This document shows positions 51,401 to 64,000 of a stretch of 64,000 nt of DNA, piece after piece; positions within the stretch are counted from its first letter, which is position 1, and each line of letters opens with the position of its first letter. The notes under the pieces are model-generated. The model worked only from the letters and a program-made list of their open reading frames with translations, was not told the DNA's origin and did no database searches. The stretch is taken from contig JARCOQ010000006.1 in NCBI GenBank assembly GCA_029207755.1, forward strand, positions 68,980,093-69,044,092. Reading direction: 5' to 3'. The position numbers and the translations under genes are program-made. The stretch is from Chamaea fasciata. Lineage: Eukaryota; Chordata; Aves; Passeriformes; Sylviidae.

Positions 51401-54400
51401 ACCTTAACTACAAAATAACTCATTTTACAAGGTTGATCACTTCTGTATAGCCAGGATGGTGTAGAGAGGATTTGATTCCCTAGTGGATATTAAGTTCTAA
51501 CAGAAATTTCCTTGAAAAGGGTGGCCATATTTTTAAAATTTAATTACCCCTTGGACTTATTTTCAAAACAGTGAGGGTTTATGTTCATTTGTTTAAATCA
51601 AGTAAATATTTCAAATTACGAGCAACCACGAGGGCAACATCTCTTGGCCAAAGCTTTCAGGAACTCAGCTTATGCTGTGTCTTGTGTGTGACTGAGTTGC
51701 AGATCAGACTTAAGCTGAGGTGTCTTTGTGTGCTGGTCATGTGCATTCCCATCACAGTCCATGAGCAGCCATACATGGTGTAGGCAGTGGAGCTCAGAGA
51801 ATAATTGAGCTATTAATTGTCAGCCTCAGGACAAGCAGAATCACATTTGAGATAGAGAGGCATCAGACAATTAGTAGAGTGAGACTGGTCTGAAATATTG
51901 TGATGTGAGAAATGAAATTACTGTGATCTGAGATAACCCTGTATCCTTGCCATGGGCCATGGGCTGCTTCATCTCCCACCAGGACATTAACTTCCCCTGG
52001 AATTAGTCTCTCCAAAAGCTTTCTGTCTGCTCTTCTGTAGGAGCTTCTCAACACAATTCTCTTACGACATGTACCAACCAAGCATTCCAGTCATCTGCAA
52101 ACAAAGCTTTGCACCTACAGCGTTTCCGTAGCAGTCGGCAGGGTTGTCTGACTTGCAGCACTTATCCAGGAGTGTTTCATATCCCTTAGTAATCCTCATG
52201 ATCAGCTCTGTGGAGAACTCGGGGTGTCTTCGTGAATATTCATAAACAAACCTGAAAAGCATAGGACCAGACAGAGCTCCTGAATAATGTGCTGCTTTCA
52301 TCAAGCACAGTGCAGTAATAACAAGGATATTTCCTCAGGTGGACAATGAGCTTGGAATGCTGTTGACACTACATACTCTGATAGGAATGCGTCATGGTTT
52401 GGCTCATAGCTTTGACACACTTCCTTATCTTCAACGTATTTTTCAACTAGTGAAGGAAGATTGTCAGGTTTGTCATCAAAATCTGCCTCCATGATGCACT
52501 TGGTCCGTTCCACAGCTGGCAACTCACAGCAGGGCTTGATTTTACTTGAGAAAACATCTTGTTTAGAGCACAGAGATGTCACAAGCTCTGACTGCAAAAT
52601 TAATACGTAGTATCAGACAAGCTATGAAATAGTAATTTAAAAACAGATTAATTTATCTGCTGTCTCTGCTTCAGACTCTTCCCTTTTCACTCAGGTCACC
52701 TATTTACTTAGCAATTTCCTAAAAAAATTCTGTCTTCACACCAAGAGAAATAACTGGGCATGAGCATGCCCGCTGTTTGTTGAACACGATGTGCAGGGTA
52801 AGTGGTTCTCTCCCTGATCCTAGACACTCTGAGGACACAAACTCTGGTAAGCCAGGGCACATCATTGAGTGCTGTGTCACAAGGATGCCTGATGAGTCTT
52901 GTCTTCTCTGACAGGAAGCCCAGCTCTGACAGAGGACAAAACATGATAGGACCCCAGAGCACTGGAACAAGATGGTTCAACAAGTGTGTGCAAGTTTCAG
53001 TCAGCCAAGCAATATTCAAATCATCTCACTATTGCAGAGGTTTGTCAATCTGTTCTCTAGCATTCATTGGTACTACAGGAAAGCTGGATTAATGGCAGTA
53101 CACTTGACAGGACAGGAGAAAAAAATTGCAACCTTTTTGCCTCGGCTTTCTTTTCCTTTATTTATGATTGAATTGAAGTGAATAAATACCATCAAACCAC
53201 CTCCCTGATAAATGTTCTGATTTTGGCCAAACACACTGGATAGACTGCAAGCAATGGCTTTTTGTCCTCATGATCAGACAGGGCTAGATCTGGAGCTAGA
53301 TCTGGAGCTGAAACCTACTTTCATTAAGAGTCAACTGTGCTGATCCTGAGCTTTTCAATGCTTGAGGAACCTTCCAGCAGTGCTGAGTTCAAGTTTAAGT
53401 TCCCTGAACTGTGAATGCGTAGCTGCACAAATTACTATCTTTCTAAACATTTTTCAAATATGTAAACATTGTTTTAAAATAGTGAGCTCACCCAGTCATC
53501 CACACATTCTACCATGTCCCCTTCACAGCACTCTTTGTAGACATCCTTCACATCATGGACCATCTTGACAAGTTCTGCAAATGGAGCCTTGGGGTATTTC
53601 TGGCTCATACGAGCAAGTTTACTGGGTAGAAAAGGAGAAAAGGACACTTGTTTTAAAGCACTGCAGGGAACAGAAAGGCACCTTGCAAGTCACTAACACA
53701 TGATGGGGTAGGTCAAGATTGTTTCAAGTAAATACTCATTCTTCTCATGTAATTTCTAGTGGCTAAAAAAAAGAAAGGGTATCAACATCTGCACCAGTAA
53801 AGCCAGAAAGGAAGAAATCTGTTCTTCTGTTCTGCCAGAACTGTAAGAATCACACCCTTGTATTCCCCATCACTCTTGAGCAACTGGAATGCTCTCCAAA
53901 TTATCTGGCACAGATAGATAAAGTCCTGATTGTACCTTTAAATGAAAGCTGACTATGCCTATAAGATAATCCTAGTCAATGTTAGTGTATCAGACTGGCT
54001 ATAGAATGAAAGCACCTCTCTGTGTCCAGACAGGGGATCCACTTATTAATTGTAAAAGCTTTTCTTGATCTTACAAACAAAGGTTTAAACAACTGTGATT
54101 CTGCCAAATCTGACTTTTTGGTTGGCTTAAGGTTCAAACTAGCACCTTACTTTGCTGATTAGTGATGTGTCCATCACTTAAAGCTGTAGGCATTGGAATG
54201 TGGTTCAGCTTTGGCAGAAGTGTGAATTAAACACACTGTAATCTCTGAGTGACACTCCCAACAGTTAACTCTCCATCGTCTGGACTGGTTCCAGAGATGG
54301 TTTAATTGCTCTGCAACTCTCACAGCTGAGCTTTTCCTAGGTCTCACTCACAGGCTGACAAGCGTACATTTTATCAAAAAAAGTGATTGGAACTTACGCT

Positions 54401-57400
54401 GCTTGGAAAACCCTCTCACCATACTTCTCAAGGATTCGACATCCGTGCTTCTGCTTCACACCTATATACTTGGCTCTTTCCTTGATGACAGCTGCCTGTG
54501 GTAACAGGACAAACATTTTCACATTAAACTGGTTACATCCATAGATATGATAAATCCTGGCCTGTCTCTCCAAGTTCTTCATTCAAAGATTTGCATGAAC
54601 AGGAAAATTCTGCCTGTTTCTCACTTAGTTGCTTAGTGTTTATCCACAGCCACAAATTTGGTGTACCTTTCCATCCAAGCAAGCACCAACATCACTCTCT
54701 GCACAACAGCTTTTAAGTGCATTTTCATACTCAGCAGCCAGACCCAGGATCGCAGGGGCATGCAGGAAGGGGTTTCTTCTTGCAACACTGTAGACAAAAC
54801 TAGAAGGAAAAGGAAAGTGTTTGTTAAGTTCCATGTTCCAGTTACAACAGCAAATGGCCTTAAACCTCTTGCAGCTTCTCTAACCTTTTTCCTGTTTTAC
54901 AAATCTAGTTTAGCAATCTACTTTTGAGACATAATACCTGCTGATGGGAAATGCTCTGCTAAATCTCACTCTTCCCAAGGCAGGACTCAGTAACTGTGAG
55001 TGAAGGGTGAAATCCTGATCTTGTCAGCCATCTGGTTTGACATACACCTGCTTTTTTAAAATGTGTTGTCAAATATTTGAAAATTCTGATTTTCAGTGTG
55101 AAAAATTCATCTGCAGTCCTTTCACCAAGATTTTATTGACAATTTTAAATTATTTTCATTGTTATCTTTCTTCATTCTTGCAATTATACCGAGAGTAGTG
55201 GGAAGCCGGAGCAAGTGAGTTATTAAATCAATATTGGAAACACTGTGAGTTTTCAGCAGGTTTGGGGAAGAAAGGTCATCCAGAATTTATCAAATGTGAT
55301 CCTTAACCCCTGTTTCGAATGCAAAAACCTTCTCCCGCTTGAAATGAGAAAATGTCAGGATAAGAGGGCAGAAGCGGCCATTTTCCTTACTGTCCCAGGA
55401 GCTGCACCCGGTGGTCCTTGTACTCGTTGCATATCACATCAGCAGCTGGTCTTTGGTATGGGGCAATGAAGTCGGGGTGGTGAACTCTGTAGGACAGGAA
55501 GCACTGGTTTCTCTCAGGATCAGCCTTACCACAGCAGTCAGCCATGTCACCATACGAGTCGCGGAGCTTGTCAACTTGGCAGATTTCATCAAGGAAAACA
55601 GAGGGCTGTAAAGGGAGATGCAGAGGGTCAGAACTAGTGTTTATATATAGACAGTGGATTGTATTGTCTATTTATCTGCAAAAGAAAAGCCAGGCTGAAT
55701 AGTAAATACATTTTTACTGAATAAGATTTAGACCATAAATCAAAATAATCTACTGTTTTTCACATAATTTTATAAAGTTTTATTTTATGTAGTCTGATAC
55801 TAAAACAGTTCCAGTGCTTGACTGAAAAAAGTTAATTATAATTTAAAACACTCTGTGCAAGACAGTGATCTCATTTTACTAACAATCTGACTAAACTGAA
55901 TTTTCAAATTAATTGAAGCAGGATTTGATGGAAACCTTTAGGGAGAACTGTTAGATGTCTAGGGATTCTAAATATCTGCAGATTTGTTACCTAATTTTAG
56001 AGGAATTTTTCTAAACGTTCATAAACTAAGTGCCTTAAATTAGCACACACATACACCTTTTCAAGTCACCCCAGTGTGAATATCCATACACTTGGGTCGC
56101 TTTAATACCTAGAACTAGGCCTGTACTTCACAACTGGGGTTTTGTAGTTAAGTGCTAACATTTATTTTCAGGCAATACTAAGCTAAATGTGCAAAAGCAT
56201 GATATATGGTCTCCAACATATGGCTCCATGGATCATTTAGGCACTTCTTAAAGGCAGAGTTTTAGAACCCATCAAAACCAAGTTCTTCGTTTAAGCACTA
56301 AAATCTGAGCATTGGCCTGTGACAACAGCCACACCTGAACGGTTTGGGTGTAAGTCCTCAAGGAGGGTGATCCTGGCAGCTGCATAGAGTGAGGAGAAAT
56401 ACAGTATTGAAGGATTCACTGCCTACCAGTGGTTTTGTGCACTCAGGAGCATCCTCATTGGCCACACACTTATGTGCCAAATCAACAACATCCTTCACCA
56501 TCTTGGACAGTCCATCGTAGGAACATCTCTGCAGGTACTGGGCAAATGTGATCATGGTACTGAAGCACAAAACACAGTTTGGAATATGAAAATGAGAAAC
56601 ATTAGTTAATATTTTCAAAGGTGCCTCTGAATTAAATGTGCTTGTTCAAATGACGTGCACTATGGTTAACCAGAATACCATGCAGAGCATAGTTCCGGAT
56701 CTCATATTTCTCTTATTCTCATCTCCTCTCTGAATGTGTTTTTAACCTTCCCAAAAACCTTTTTACCATCCCAATATAGTAAGTCCTGAATAATAAACTA
56801 GAAACAAACCAGAAAAGACTCTGATTGGAGTTTTTTGTCGCTTTTACCAGCCAACTCATAAATGCCATGACCTAAGCTGGATTTGGCCACTGTTACAAAT
56901 TATGATCTTCAGGCCGCCTTCTCTCACTACTTACATGTCTGTCAGGGCCCTCTGTCTTTCCCAAAACCAGTCCCAAATGCAAAATCATTGAATTGTCTCA
57001 GAATACCTGTCTCAGGTTTGTTTTTTGAGGTTGGTTTGTTTGTGTTTTTTTCTGGCAATGTCTCAATGCACCATAATTTCTCTTCATTCAAAGGATATCA
57101 AACCTGTATTCATCATGCCTATTTTCTTTTCAGAGAAGGAGCAGAGGCTTTTTCACAAGGTTTTCAAGGAGTTATTTTCCCAGAGAGCAAGAACGCCATT
57201 GTGAAATTTGCAGGTCTTAAAATATTTCTAGGTTTTGCAGTAAGAGTAAGGGGCTAACTCAGTGTTTCAGGGGGACATACACACTCCTTGTGAACTCATA
57301 CAGTGTGTCTTACTTTCCCTTTTTGGTACAATATCAAGAGAGACCAAAAACCCAATCAGAAGATGGAAGCTGAATATTCACTTACACTGCCTTAAATGTC

Positions 57401-58258
57401 TCTTCCTTCAAGTCATTGAAGCGATGGGCAATTGGACTCTTGTGGTCTAGGAAGAAGAACAAAGGGAGAGCAGTGATGCTCACTGTCACACTGGCTGTGC
57501 TGGACCCTGGAAAATACATTCTGGGCACCAAGGGCCAGATTTTCACAAGTGTTCAGCATTCGTGAGACGTTTATACTTACAAGCATAAGAACTTGAACTT
57601 GTTCATTTGTCTACAGATACCTAACTCTTAGGTTTTCTTGTTTTTCTGAGGGAACCCAAGCATGTGATTTTTATGATTCTAATAGAATATTTACCTCTGT
57701 AAGCAGCTACTTAATTCAGATATTCAAAATGACTGTTAGGACTTACTATTTAGGGTTAGCAAACGTGTCCTTTGTGTAACCACCACCACCAAACACTGCA
57801 AATAAAGCAATGCGGCTGAAGTTTGATTAGAGCAAACATTCTTCTGAACACTAAGTTATTAACTTGTCAAAAGACAGAACTTCCAAAAGCACAGTGAACC
57901 TGCTTTTTCCATGCTGAAAAGAACAGATCCTGAGTCATTTACATCTGTTCATGCACCACATAGATGTTGCAGAGGGACGGAACCACACTTACTCGCCCAA
58001 TTAAGTTGCCCTGAGTGTCCATCTCCCCACTGTCTCTTAATTTAGTTTCTTTTCAAGTCAATCGTATTTTTCTGTTCAATATGGATCAGGCTCCCAGGAA
58101 TTGTTCTTGAAACTGTATTAAAGGCATTAAATTGATAGAACAAAGACTTCTAAGAGAGTTACGCCTTGCTTACCTGCATCTCGTGCAGTTCTTTGCAGAT
58201 TCCTGGATCTTGCAGAACTCAGGAGAAAAACAAACAAAATTAATGTTAACCACTTCAT
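48405..58258 (-). CDS. ALB: Serum albumin precursor (ALB), complete
   Basis: ALB is the main secreted plasma protein of liver, carrying fatty acids, bilirubin, metals and hormones. Coding exons (minus): 58174-58258, 57386-57446, 56427-56559, 55391-55605, 54667-54799, 54398-54495, 53492-53621, 52377-52591, 52119-52251, 51217-51314, 50919-51057, 50045-50268, 49403-49535, 48405-48455. All are GT-AG and in phase. The 1848 nt encode 615 residues, equal to my recollection of chicken albumin. Signal peptide [18 protein letters not shown], then propeptide RNLQRTAR with a minimal furin motif (R-T-A-R), and mature start at Asp27. Three albumin domains with repeated Cys-Cys pairs follow (DCCGK, SCCAE, ECCEG, PCCEL, KCCKS, KCCSL, QCCNE, KCCKQ). 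Cys61 (mature 35, in YLQRC) matches the human free thiol Cys34. Most exon sizes equal the human gene; exons 2 and 4 are each 3 nt longer. Confidence 0.98.
49263..49389 (+). repeat. T/G-rich low-complexity tract in ALB intron 13
   Basis: Long T runs are broken by G clusters, including GGGCGGGGGGG and TGTGTGTG. It starts just past the ALB exon that ends at 49403, so on the ALB sense strand it is an A/C-rich tract immediately after the donor. Open frames here are artefacts. Confidence 0.85.
50540..50676 (+). mobile_element. CR1 LINE 3' fragment in ALB intron 11
   Basis: The stretch contains tgcaacctggtccagaggaa, ggtgtccctgctcatggcag, ggttccttccaacccaggcc and a terminal gattctatga, which are the conserved segments of the CR1 3' region in plus orientation. 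About 30 bp of other sequence interrupts it before the terminal tail. It is antisense to ALB. Confidence 0.9.
53283..53306 (+). repeat. Two-copy 12-bp tandem repeat GCTAGATCTGGA
   Basis: Two perfect adjacent copies lie in ALB intron 7. A small slippage duplication with no evident role. Confidence 0.85.
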
Positions 58259-58299
58259 GGTTTCAGATTATGATGTGAGCAAAACTTGCTCAAAAATGC

Positions 58300-58420
58300 T
58301 AGGAAGATTGAAGGAAGAGCATTTGCTTATATACCCTTCACTGTCCATGCTTGTAAAATATTAACCCTCGAGTTGGTATTTGTAGATTTCCATTTGGCCT
58401 GAAGAAGATTACAAAACTTC
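58300..58420 (-). promoter_or_regulatory. ALB: ALB liver promoter: TATA, HNF1-like and C/EBP-like sites
   Basis: Reading the minus strand upstream of the start codon there is a TATA box TATATAAG (58326-58333), an HNF1-like GTTAATATTTTAC (58353-58365) and a C/EBP-type AGTTTTGTAATC (within 58404-58420). A degenerate CCAAT-like GGCCAAATGG lies between the last two. Order and spacing resemble the mammalian albumin promoter (TATA, site B for HNF1, CCAAT, site D for C/EBP). The transcription start should be near 58300. Factor binding is inferred. Confidence 0.75.
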
Positions 58421-61400
58421 AGCTGCCCTTGCCAGAAATTAATTTGGTATTAGTTATTTATTCTGTGTTGTTACTCTGGGCCTTTTCGTCCTGAAGAGGT
58501 TGAACCTCCCAGCACCCAAAAAAGATAAAGTTTTGCGTAAATTTCCTTATCAAATGACAAACAAGGAGTTCAAGGCATCAGACAAAAAAGTCATCGGGGC
58601 TAATCCTGTAGCCTTTTTTTTTTTTTGCTAGTATTTGTTCAAATGCAAAGCATGTTGGTATTGTATAGCAACAACTCACCTAGAGAGGACTCAGTCCACT
58701 TGAAATTAGAGAATTTTAATTTTAAAACACTTCATTAAGATGAGATGGCTAATCTAGACATCTGTGACTGATTTGAGCACTTGAATTTGGTAGGTCCTGC
58801 ACTGGTTTTCTGTGGGTACTGCCGTTCTCCAATATCCTGAAGACAGCCAAACACATGGGTAAAAATGTGCAAGAGCTGTCATTTCAGAATTTTTGCAATT
58901 TCTCCTTTGTACTGACATCCTCCCAAGAGTAATCTCTTAATTAAACATTCATCTCCTCTCTGAAAAATTTCCCGTTGATTAGCCAGTAACTTAGGAGACC
59001 AGACACAGGAAGAAATGTGCAGTTTGCACAGAGCCCCAGGACGTGGAATAAAATTGAAATTACTTTTCTAGGACACCCAGTGAGATGCTTGAAAAAATCC
59101 TGAACAAGTACAAGGTTGGATCCTTGCTGAGTACAAAGTGATGTAGATTCCCAGTGGGAGATACTAGGAGTTATTTTAATGAATTGATGTCCCCAGTGTG
59201 TGGATGTAAACCAACACAACTGGAGGTTGTGTGCTGCCTTGCAACTCTTTCCTTTGTGAACACCCACATGGTAGAGCTGAGCACAATGTCTCCAAACACC
59301 TCCTTAGTCTTTAATGTTCCCTTTTCTACTGTGTTTTTCTTCCTCAGGCAGGAAGTTTTGCTGTAACTCTGTATTATTCCTAATGGAAATAGTAAGAACA
59401 ATTCAGTGATCAGTTTTCTGGAAATTTAACTAAGTAAGTACATGCATAGTATTTCCTTTTGTTTCTGAGTGTGAGCTTTTAAAGACTTTTGAAATAAAGC
59501 AAGTGACATGTCTAAGCTCAAAGTATTTGCAGGCAGTTTTCATTCAGGAAAATGCCAAGGCAATGCATCTTGCATTCCAGAAAGGCTGTTCTGTTCTCCA
59601 GAAATAACCACATAAAACTGAGTTGAGTTCACAGAATAGTTTGATACAATGAAATTTCTACAGGCTGCTGCTGTTGCAAAAAATGTTTGCATTTTCCTGA
59701 GTCTGCTCCTGATATTTTTGTAGGTAAAAGACAGCATTCTGTTAGTGATATAAATGAACAAGGCTCTATTTTGGGAATTAAAAGGTTTTTGGATAACTTA
59801 CGTGAAAAATGGTGCAGGAAAGCCAGGCTAGCAGAAAAGTAGTGTTAGAAATGTCATAGTGCTAGACATTGGGATTGTTTTCAGGTGGTTGTAGCAAAAT
59901 CCCTCATTTCTGGAGGATGATGGGAGTTGATGAACAACCTGTAGCTTTCAGACCTGTGCTGCTTTAGCCTAACAAAATCTGAGGAAGGACCTTGTTAATT
60001 TAGTCTGTAATTATTTTACTGACCATATGCCTCTGTCAAAGACCCATCTCCTTTCAAATATTAATAGAGCATTCAGTGGGACAGAAACAACATTTAGGTA
60101 TTTTTTGGATAACTGTAAGGTGGTAAAAACTGTGGTATTGGTGACTGATGTCTTAGAACAGCTCTTGAGGTGCTCTCAGGCTGTACCAAAGAAGTCTCCA
60201 GAAAACTACAGCTAAGGGCTGCAAGGGCAAAGCTGAAATTCAGCAGAAAATGAGTGCAGTGTTGCTTCTTGAAAGCTCTCTGGAATTTTCCCTTGCAGCA
60301 TTGTGCAGTGTTAGCAAGAACACTCCTGGTCCCCTGGAGTTAATATGTAAGTTTGGAATACAGGGTCCATGTTTATTTCTAGATATCTTCTGTTGTCTGT
60401 CCTGTACTTCATGCCAATGGTTCATATAACTGCTGAGAGCTGAACTCCAATGCTCATGTTTGTTTAACAATATTAAATATTATACTGAGTTTCCTGTTTC
60501 TCAGTGTTTCATACTGCGCTGAGTTCACTCCAACAAAGTTGTCCTGATATTAGAAAAAGGAATTTATCAATGGCATTTTAGGATGATCCATTTTCACACT
60601 CATTTATGTCTAAAGTTACAGGTGATAACTAGTTTTATTCCAGGTGTGGGGAACCAAAGGACAATAATTCCAAGATTTAAAAATTATGCATCCTTTTTAT
60701 TTCCAAATCAATTATTTTTAAATATTTCATCATATCAGCCTGTGCAAAGTGGAAGAGTAGAAACAAAGTGGACCGAGATATGATACGTCACCTTTGTTTC
60801 TCAAGAGCCTCATGCCACATTAGTATAAGAACAACTGTCAGAGCCCTTTTGGGAAGTAAGTACTTTTCAAAGTAACCTCTCAAAACCCAAAGAACATGAA
60901 GAAACCCTTTACTTTTGTGGCCCTCGATTTTATTTACTGTAGTTTCTTCCTTTTTTCAAGACCTATAGTTCTGTTTGTGGGACTGGACCGTGACATTCCT
61001 GTGCTAGTAGCTGCAGTGAGCAACTTTTTTTTCATAACTGGAATGATAGGTATATTTCTAAATAAATGTCTATAGCTCTAGATGTCTGTAGCTCTGGACA
61101 CATGGACAGGTATCAGGTGTTACTTTTTTTTCCTGCTCTGGTGCATGATGTTTGTCATTCTTATCACTGATGTTTGGCTCCTGTGCAGAACGAGTCAGAC
61201 ATCTCAGATACGTGGCCTTTGTTTGAGCAGAGATGGACTCACCGATACAAAACAAGCAAACATAAAGACAGAAGGGGTTTGATCACTGCGGTAGAGCAGG
61301 CAGAGACCTGCTCAGGTGTAGCTAACAGCATTCCATGTCAGGTGTATCTCCTGGGCATATCATCAATGAATCCTGATACTCAAATGTTCATCTTTGGGCA

Positions 61401-62608
61401 TCAGCCACTCACCTGCAGTGTTAGTGAGTTCTTGATCATTCAAATAAGGATTTTTGAATTGACAAGAATGACTATTCTTGCCGATCCTGTACGTTTGATC
61501 CCTAGGGCATTCTGTCATCCCTAGTGCTTTGTCTCACAAGTCCACAACGTAGTGATATAGCTGTTTTCCTTATTAATTATCATTTGCCAACATCATTCTT
61601 TGGCAGCAGGTACAAGGACAGCTTTGCTTTGCCCATTAAGCATTCAATTGCTTGGATATATCCAAATATACAGCCTTCAGTGCTTTTTAAGGGGATCAAT
61701 TCTGAGACTTCTCAGAACGTGTCTCTATTTTCCATGTCCCTATGACTTACTTCTCAGCCAGTTCAAGTAGGTAATCTACTGGAGTATTGGCTTAATCTAT
61801 TATCCATTTCTACAGTTCCTTAAAAAATCAGTGTTACATCTTGGTATGGGTGTATCTAAATTTTGTATCTAAATACAAAATAGATGCGGGAAAGAAATAC
61901 CTGAGGTGCAGACTTGCTCTATTCAGGAAGTCCTTCTCAGGAAGATTTTTTTTTTGTTTAGTGTTTCTGCTAATGCCTTTGATAGTTGTCTCTGGAACTG
62001 AAATCATTGCGGTGATGTGATTGATGTTTGGCTCATGATAGGACTTGTCAGTGGAGATCTTTCTTCTTCCTCTTACATAAGTCCCAGAGACCTTTGGAAT
62101 GCAGTGCATTCACTTGTGCCCTAGAAACTTTTTGGCACTCAGTTTCCAATTTCTGTGCGGCTCTACTATGCTACCTGATGGCCTTTGGCAGGAGAGAAGA
62201 GCCATTTAATGTGGTACAGTCAAGAGCCAAAGCTGAAAGTTTTTGTTTGGCAAGAGATTGATAATATTTCTTCCCTAAGTTTGATGTACTTCAGCTTTAG
62301 CAATCAAAGAAATATTGAAAACTTTTTGAGGAACCGCAGGAAATGTTTGGAGAGTCTTTTTGTTTTGAATTTCTTTAGGCCGTTGATCTATAACCTCCAA
62401 TTTTTATAAAAAATATGGCTACAAACATTTCTTGTAAGTGTAAGCAGGTGTATTTGCCAAAATCAGAAACACACCATGTGTAAAATGAACTAAGGATTCT
62501 GGGAGCCACTGGGTTTGCTCTCAACTTGAAACACTTTGAGTTGGAAAAAATCTTGTAGGTCTAGAGGGGCTGTAGGACTTAGGGAAAATTCCTGCCATTC
62601 TGCAGCTG

Positions 62609-62622
62609 CCCCCCCCCCCCCC
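62609..62622 (+). repeat. Poly(C) run of 14
   Basis: Fourteen consecutive C bases (poly(G) on the minus strand) lie in ALB upstream DNA. Unusual in this A+T-rich setting and liable to sequencing length error. Confidence 0.9.
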
Positions 62623-62826
62623 ACTACTACTGCATCACCTGGCAGTGCTGACTTTCGCCTTATTTTTCATTTAGTTTCATTGTAAACTTATGGTTTTCCC
62701 ATTCTGGCCTAAAAACTGCCAAGCTGACAAATATTTTCTCTTTCATGTTCATCTCTATATAAACAGAATCTGTGCTACTGCTATAATTGTTCTCTTGTGC
62801 TGTTTTTTTCTGTTAGGGCCTTGGGG

Positions 62827-62872
62827 GTTTTTGTTTGTTTGTTTGTTTGTTTTCTCTTTTTTTTTTTTTTTT
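62827..62872 (+). repeat. GTTT microsatellite and poly(T)
   Basis: About five GTTT repeats run into TTTTCTC and then a T run of about 18. On the plus strand each TGTTTGT also fits the loose FOXA core, though simple repeats commonly do. Confidence 0.9.
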
Positions 62873-64000
62873 GGTGGTGGTTTCTTTCTTGGGAAGATCC
62901 TAGTTCATCTGTTTAAGACAACTTGTAATGTTCAAGCATTAAGGAGATAAAGGGACTGATTCTTTTCTCAGCCTTTCCTCTATTCCTGAGCAAACAATTT
63001 CTTAAGATAAAGCCCTCAGAACTTTGAAAAATGAAAATGTAGTCATTTTAAATGAAGTCCTGGAGCAAGAATAGCATTTTTCACCTCAAATATTCCCTAC
63101 TGTCTTTGGAATTTCTTTAGCTGAGTCAGGGCCTCAGGTGGCACCTCAGCAGGAGAAGAAAAGTTTGTAGAGCCATTTTTAGGTCCTTGTTACTGGAGCA
63201 GGCAGGACAAGATATTTTAAAATTTGCCACAGACATTTACTTGCTGAAATGAAAAGATAATCCACTCCTGTATATTATGCTGCAGTTACAAATTCTGAGG
63301 CTTCATGAATGAAATGTGAAGCATCCTGTCCCCACAACTGAAATTCAAAGGCACAGTGAAATATTTCCACATTTCTGCCTTAGCCTGTGAAGCAAAGTTC
63401 AGTTAGTCAAATCCAAGTGCCTGTACTTTTCTGTTGTAAAAATCAATTGTTTTTCAAGCAGCATTCAACCAGACCACATTTATTAGGTGAGCTCTGGCTT
63501 GTAGTTCCAGGTTCAGTACTTCCTTCAATGTGAATCAGATTCCCAATGATATTACCAGGATGTAATGATCTCTTAGAAGAAAACTGGATTTGCAGCAGCA
63601 GCAACAAAACCTTGTCTTTCTTCAGATTGGTGTTTTCCTTTCCTTTCCTTCATGTTCTCCTTTATCTGGATTTGTTACACTATGACATGTAGCACTGGAA
63701 ACCTGGGATTCCCAGAGTTAATTAAGTGACTAAAATAATACAAAACTGAGGAAATGTTGCTTGGTTTATTTGTTTGTTTTTCTTTAGAGTAGTGCTTAAA
63801 AACTTTGATTTACAAAAGAGTGAATATTCAGGGCTTGAAATTCAATCTCTCTGAATTTGAGGCCTTTCAGGAAGTCCTCATTTTAAAAGAAGGGTTCCTC
63901 AGTACATTCCCAGAATCAGAAAAAAATCATCAGAGACCAAAAACTGCGATTTAGCTTAGCAAAGATCTGTATGGTTCTTGTGGTTCTCTTAAATAAGTTA

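Larger units (their letters stand above)
58421..64000. other. ALB upstream flank, no gene recognised
   Basis: A+T-rich DNA without CpG islands and without any open frame I can match to a protein family. Liver enhancers may lie here, but none can be fixed from sequence alone. Simple repeats are a C14 run (62609-62622) and a GTTT/T tract (62827-62872). The many short open frames read as non-coding. Confidence 0.55.

Noticed and set aside
59626..59645. Short similarity to a CR1 tail (TTCACAGAATAGTTTG)
   Set aside because: Only about 16 bases match and the surrounding sequence does not continue the CR1 pattern.
61174..61524. 116-codon plus-strand open frame
   Set aside because: No recognisable motif, no splice context and ordinary A+T-rich composition; consistent with chance.
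58421..64000. Search for an AFP, AFM or GC-type paralogue upstream of ALB
   Set aside because: None of the open frames shows the Cys-Cys spacing or motifs of albumin-family exons.

Overview
This is vertebrate nuclear DNA, almost certainly from a bird. Genes are split by GT-AG introns with small exons. CR1-type LINE tails occur in introns. The albumin reads most like avian albumin: a predicted 615-residue precursor ending ATLGIGA, with the avian-type propeptide RNLQRTAR. The species cannot be named. The avian, human and chicken comparisons here are from memory of those proteins, not from a search.

Layout: (1) 1-17039, minus strand: the 5' half of USO1 (p115 vesicle-tethering factor), 15 coding exons; the rest lies beyond the left edge. 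(2) 17040-19500: a shared upstream region with two CpG islands, from which USO1 (minus) and G3BP2 (plus) diverge. (3) 19500-43230, plus strand: complete G3BP2 (stress-granule RNA-binding protein), with a non-coding first exon, 11 coding exons encoding 482 residues, and a 3' UTR of about 2.65 kb. (4) 43230-48010: an intergenic interval whose right part (about 45430-47480) is a CpG-dense cluster of diverged direct and inverted repeats. This cluster ends at consensus splice donors that pair with an acceptor and a polyA signal downstream. (5) 48010-58300, minus strand: complete ALB (serum albumin), 14 coding exons plus a non-coding last exon, with a recognisable liver-type promoter. (6) 58420-64000: ALB upstream flank with no gene that I can support.

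The three protein genes are unrelated in function: Golgi tethering, stress-granule RNA biology and plasma transport. The USO1/G3BP2 head-to-head pair matches the mammalian arrangement. ALB lying tail-to-tail within 5 kb of G3BP2 does not, because mammals have AFP downstream of ALB. The orphan CpG/repeat cluster sits at that novel junction. It carries signals for an uncharacterised short two-exon plus-strand transcript, which is the least explained part of the window.
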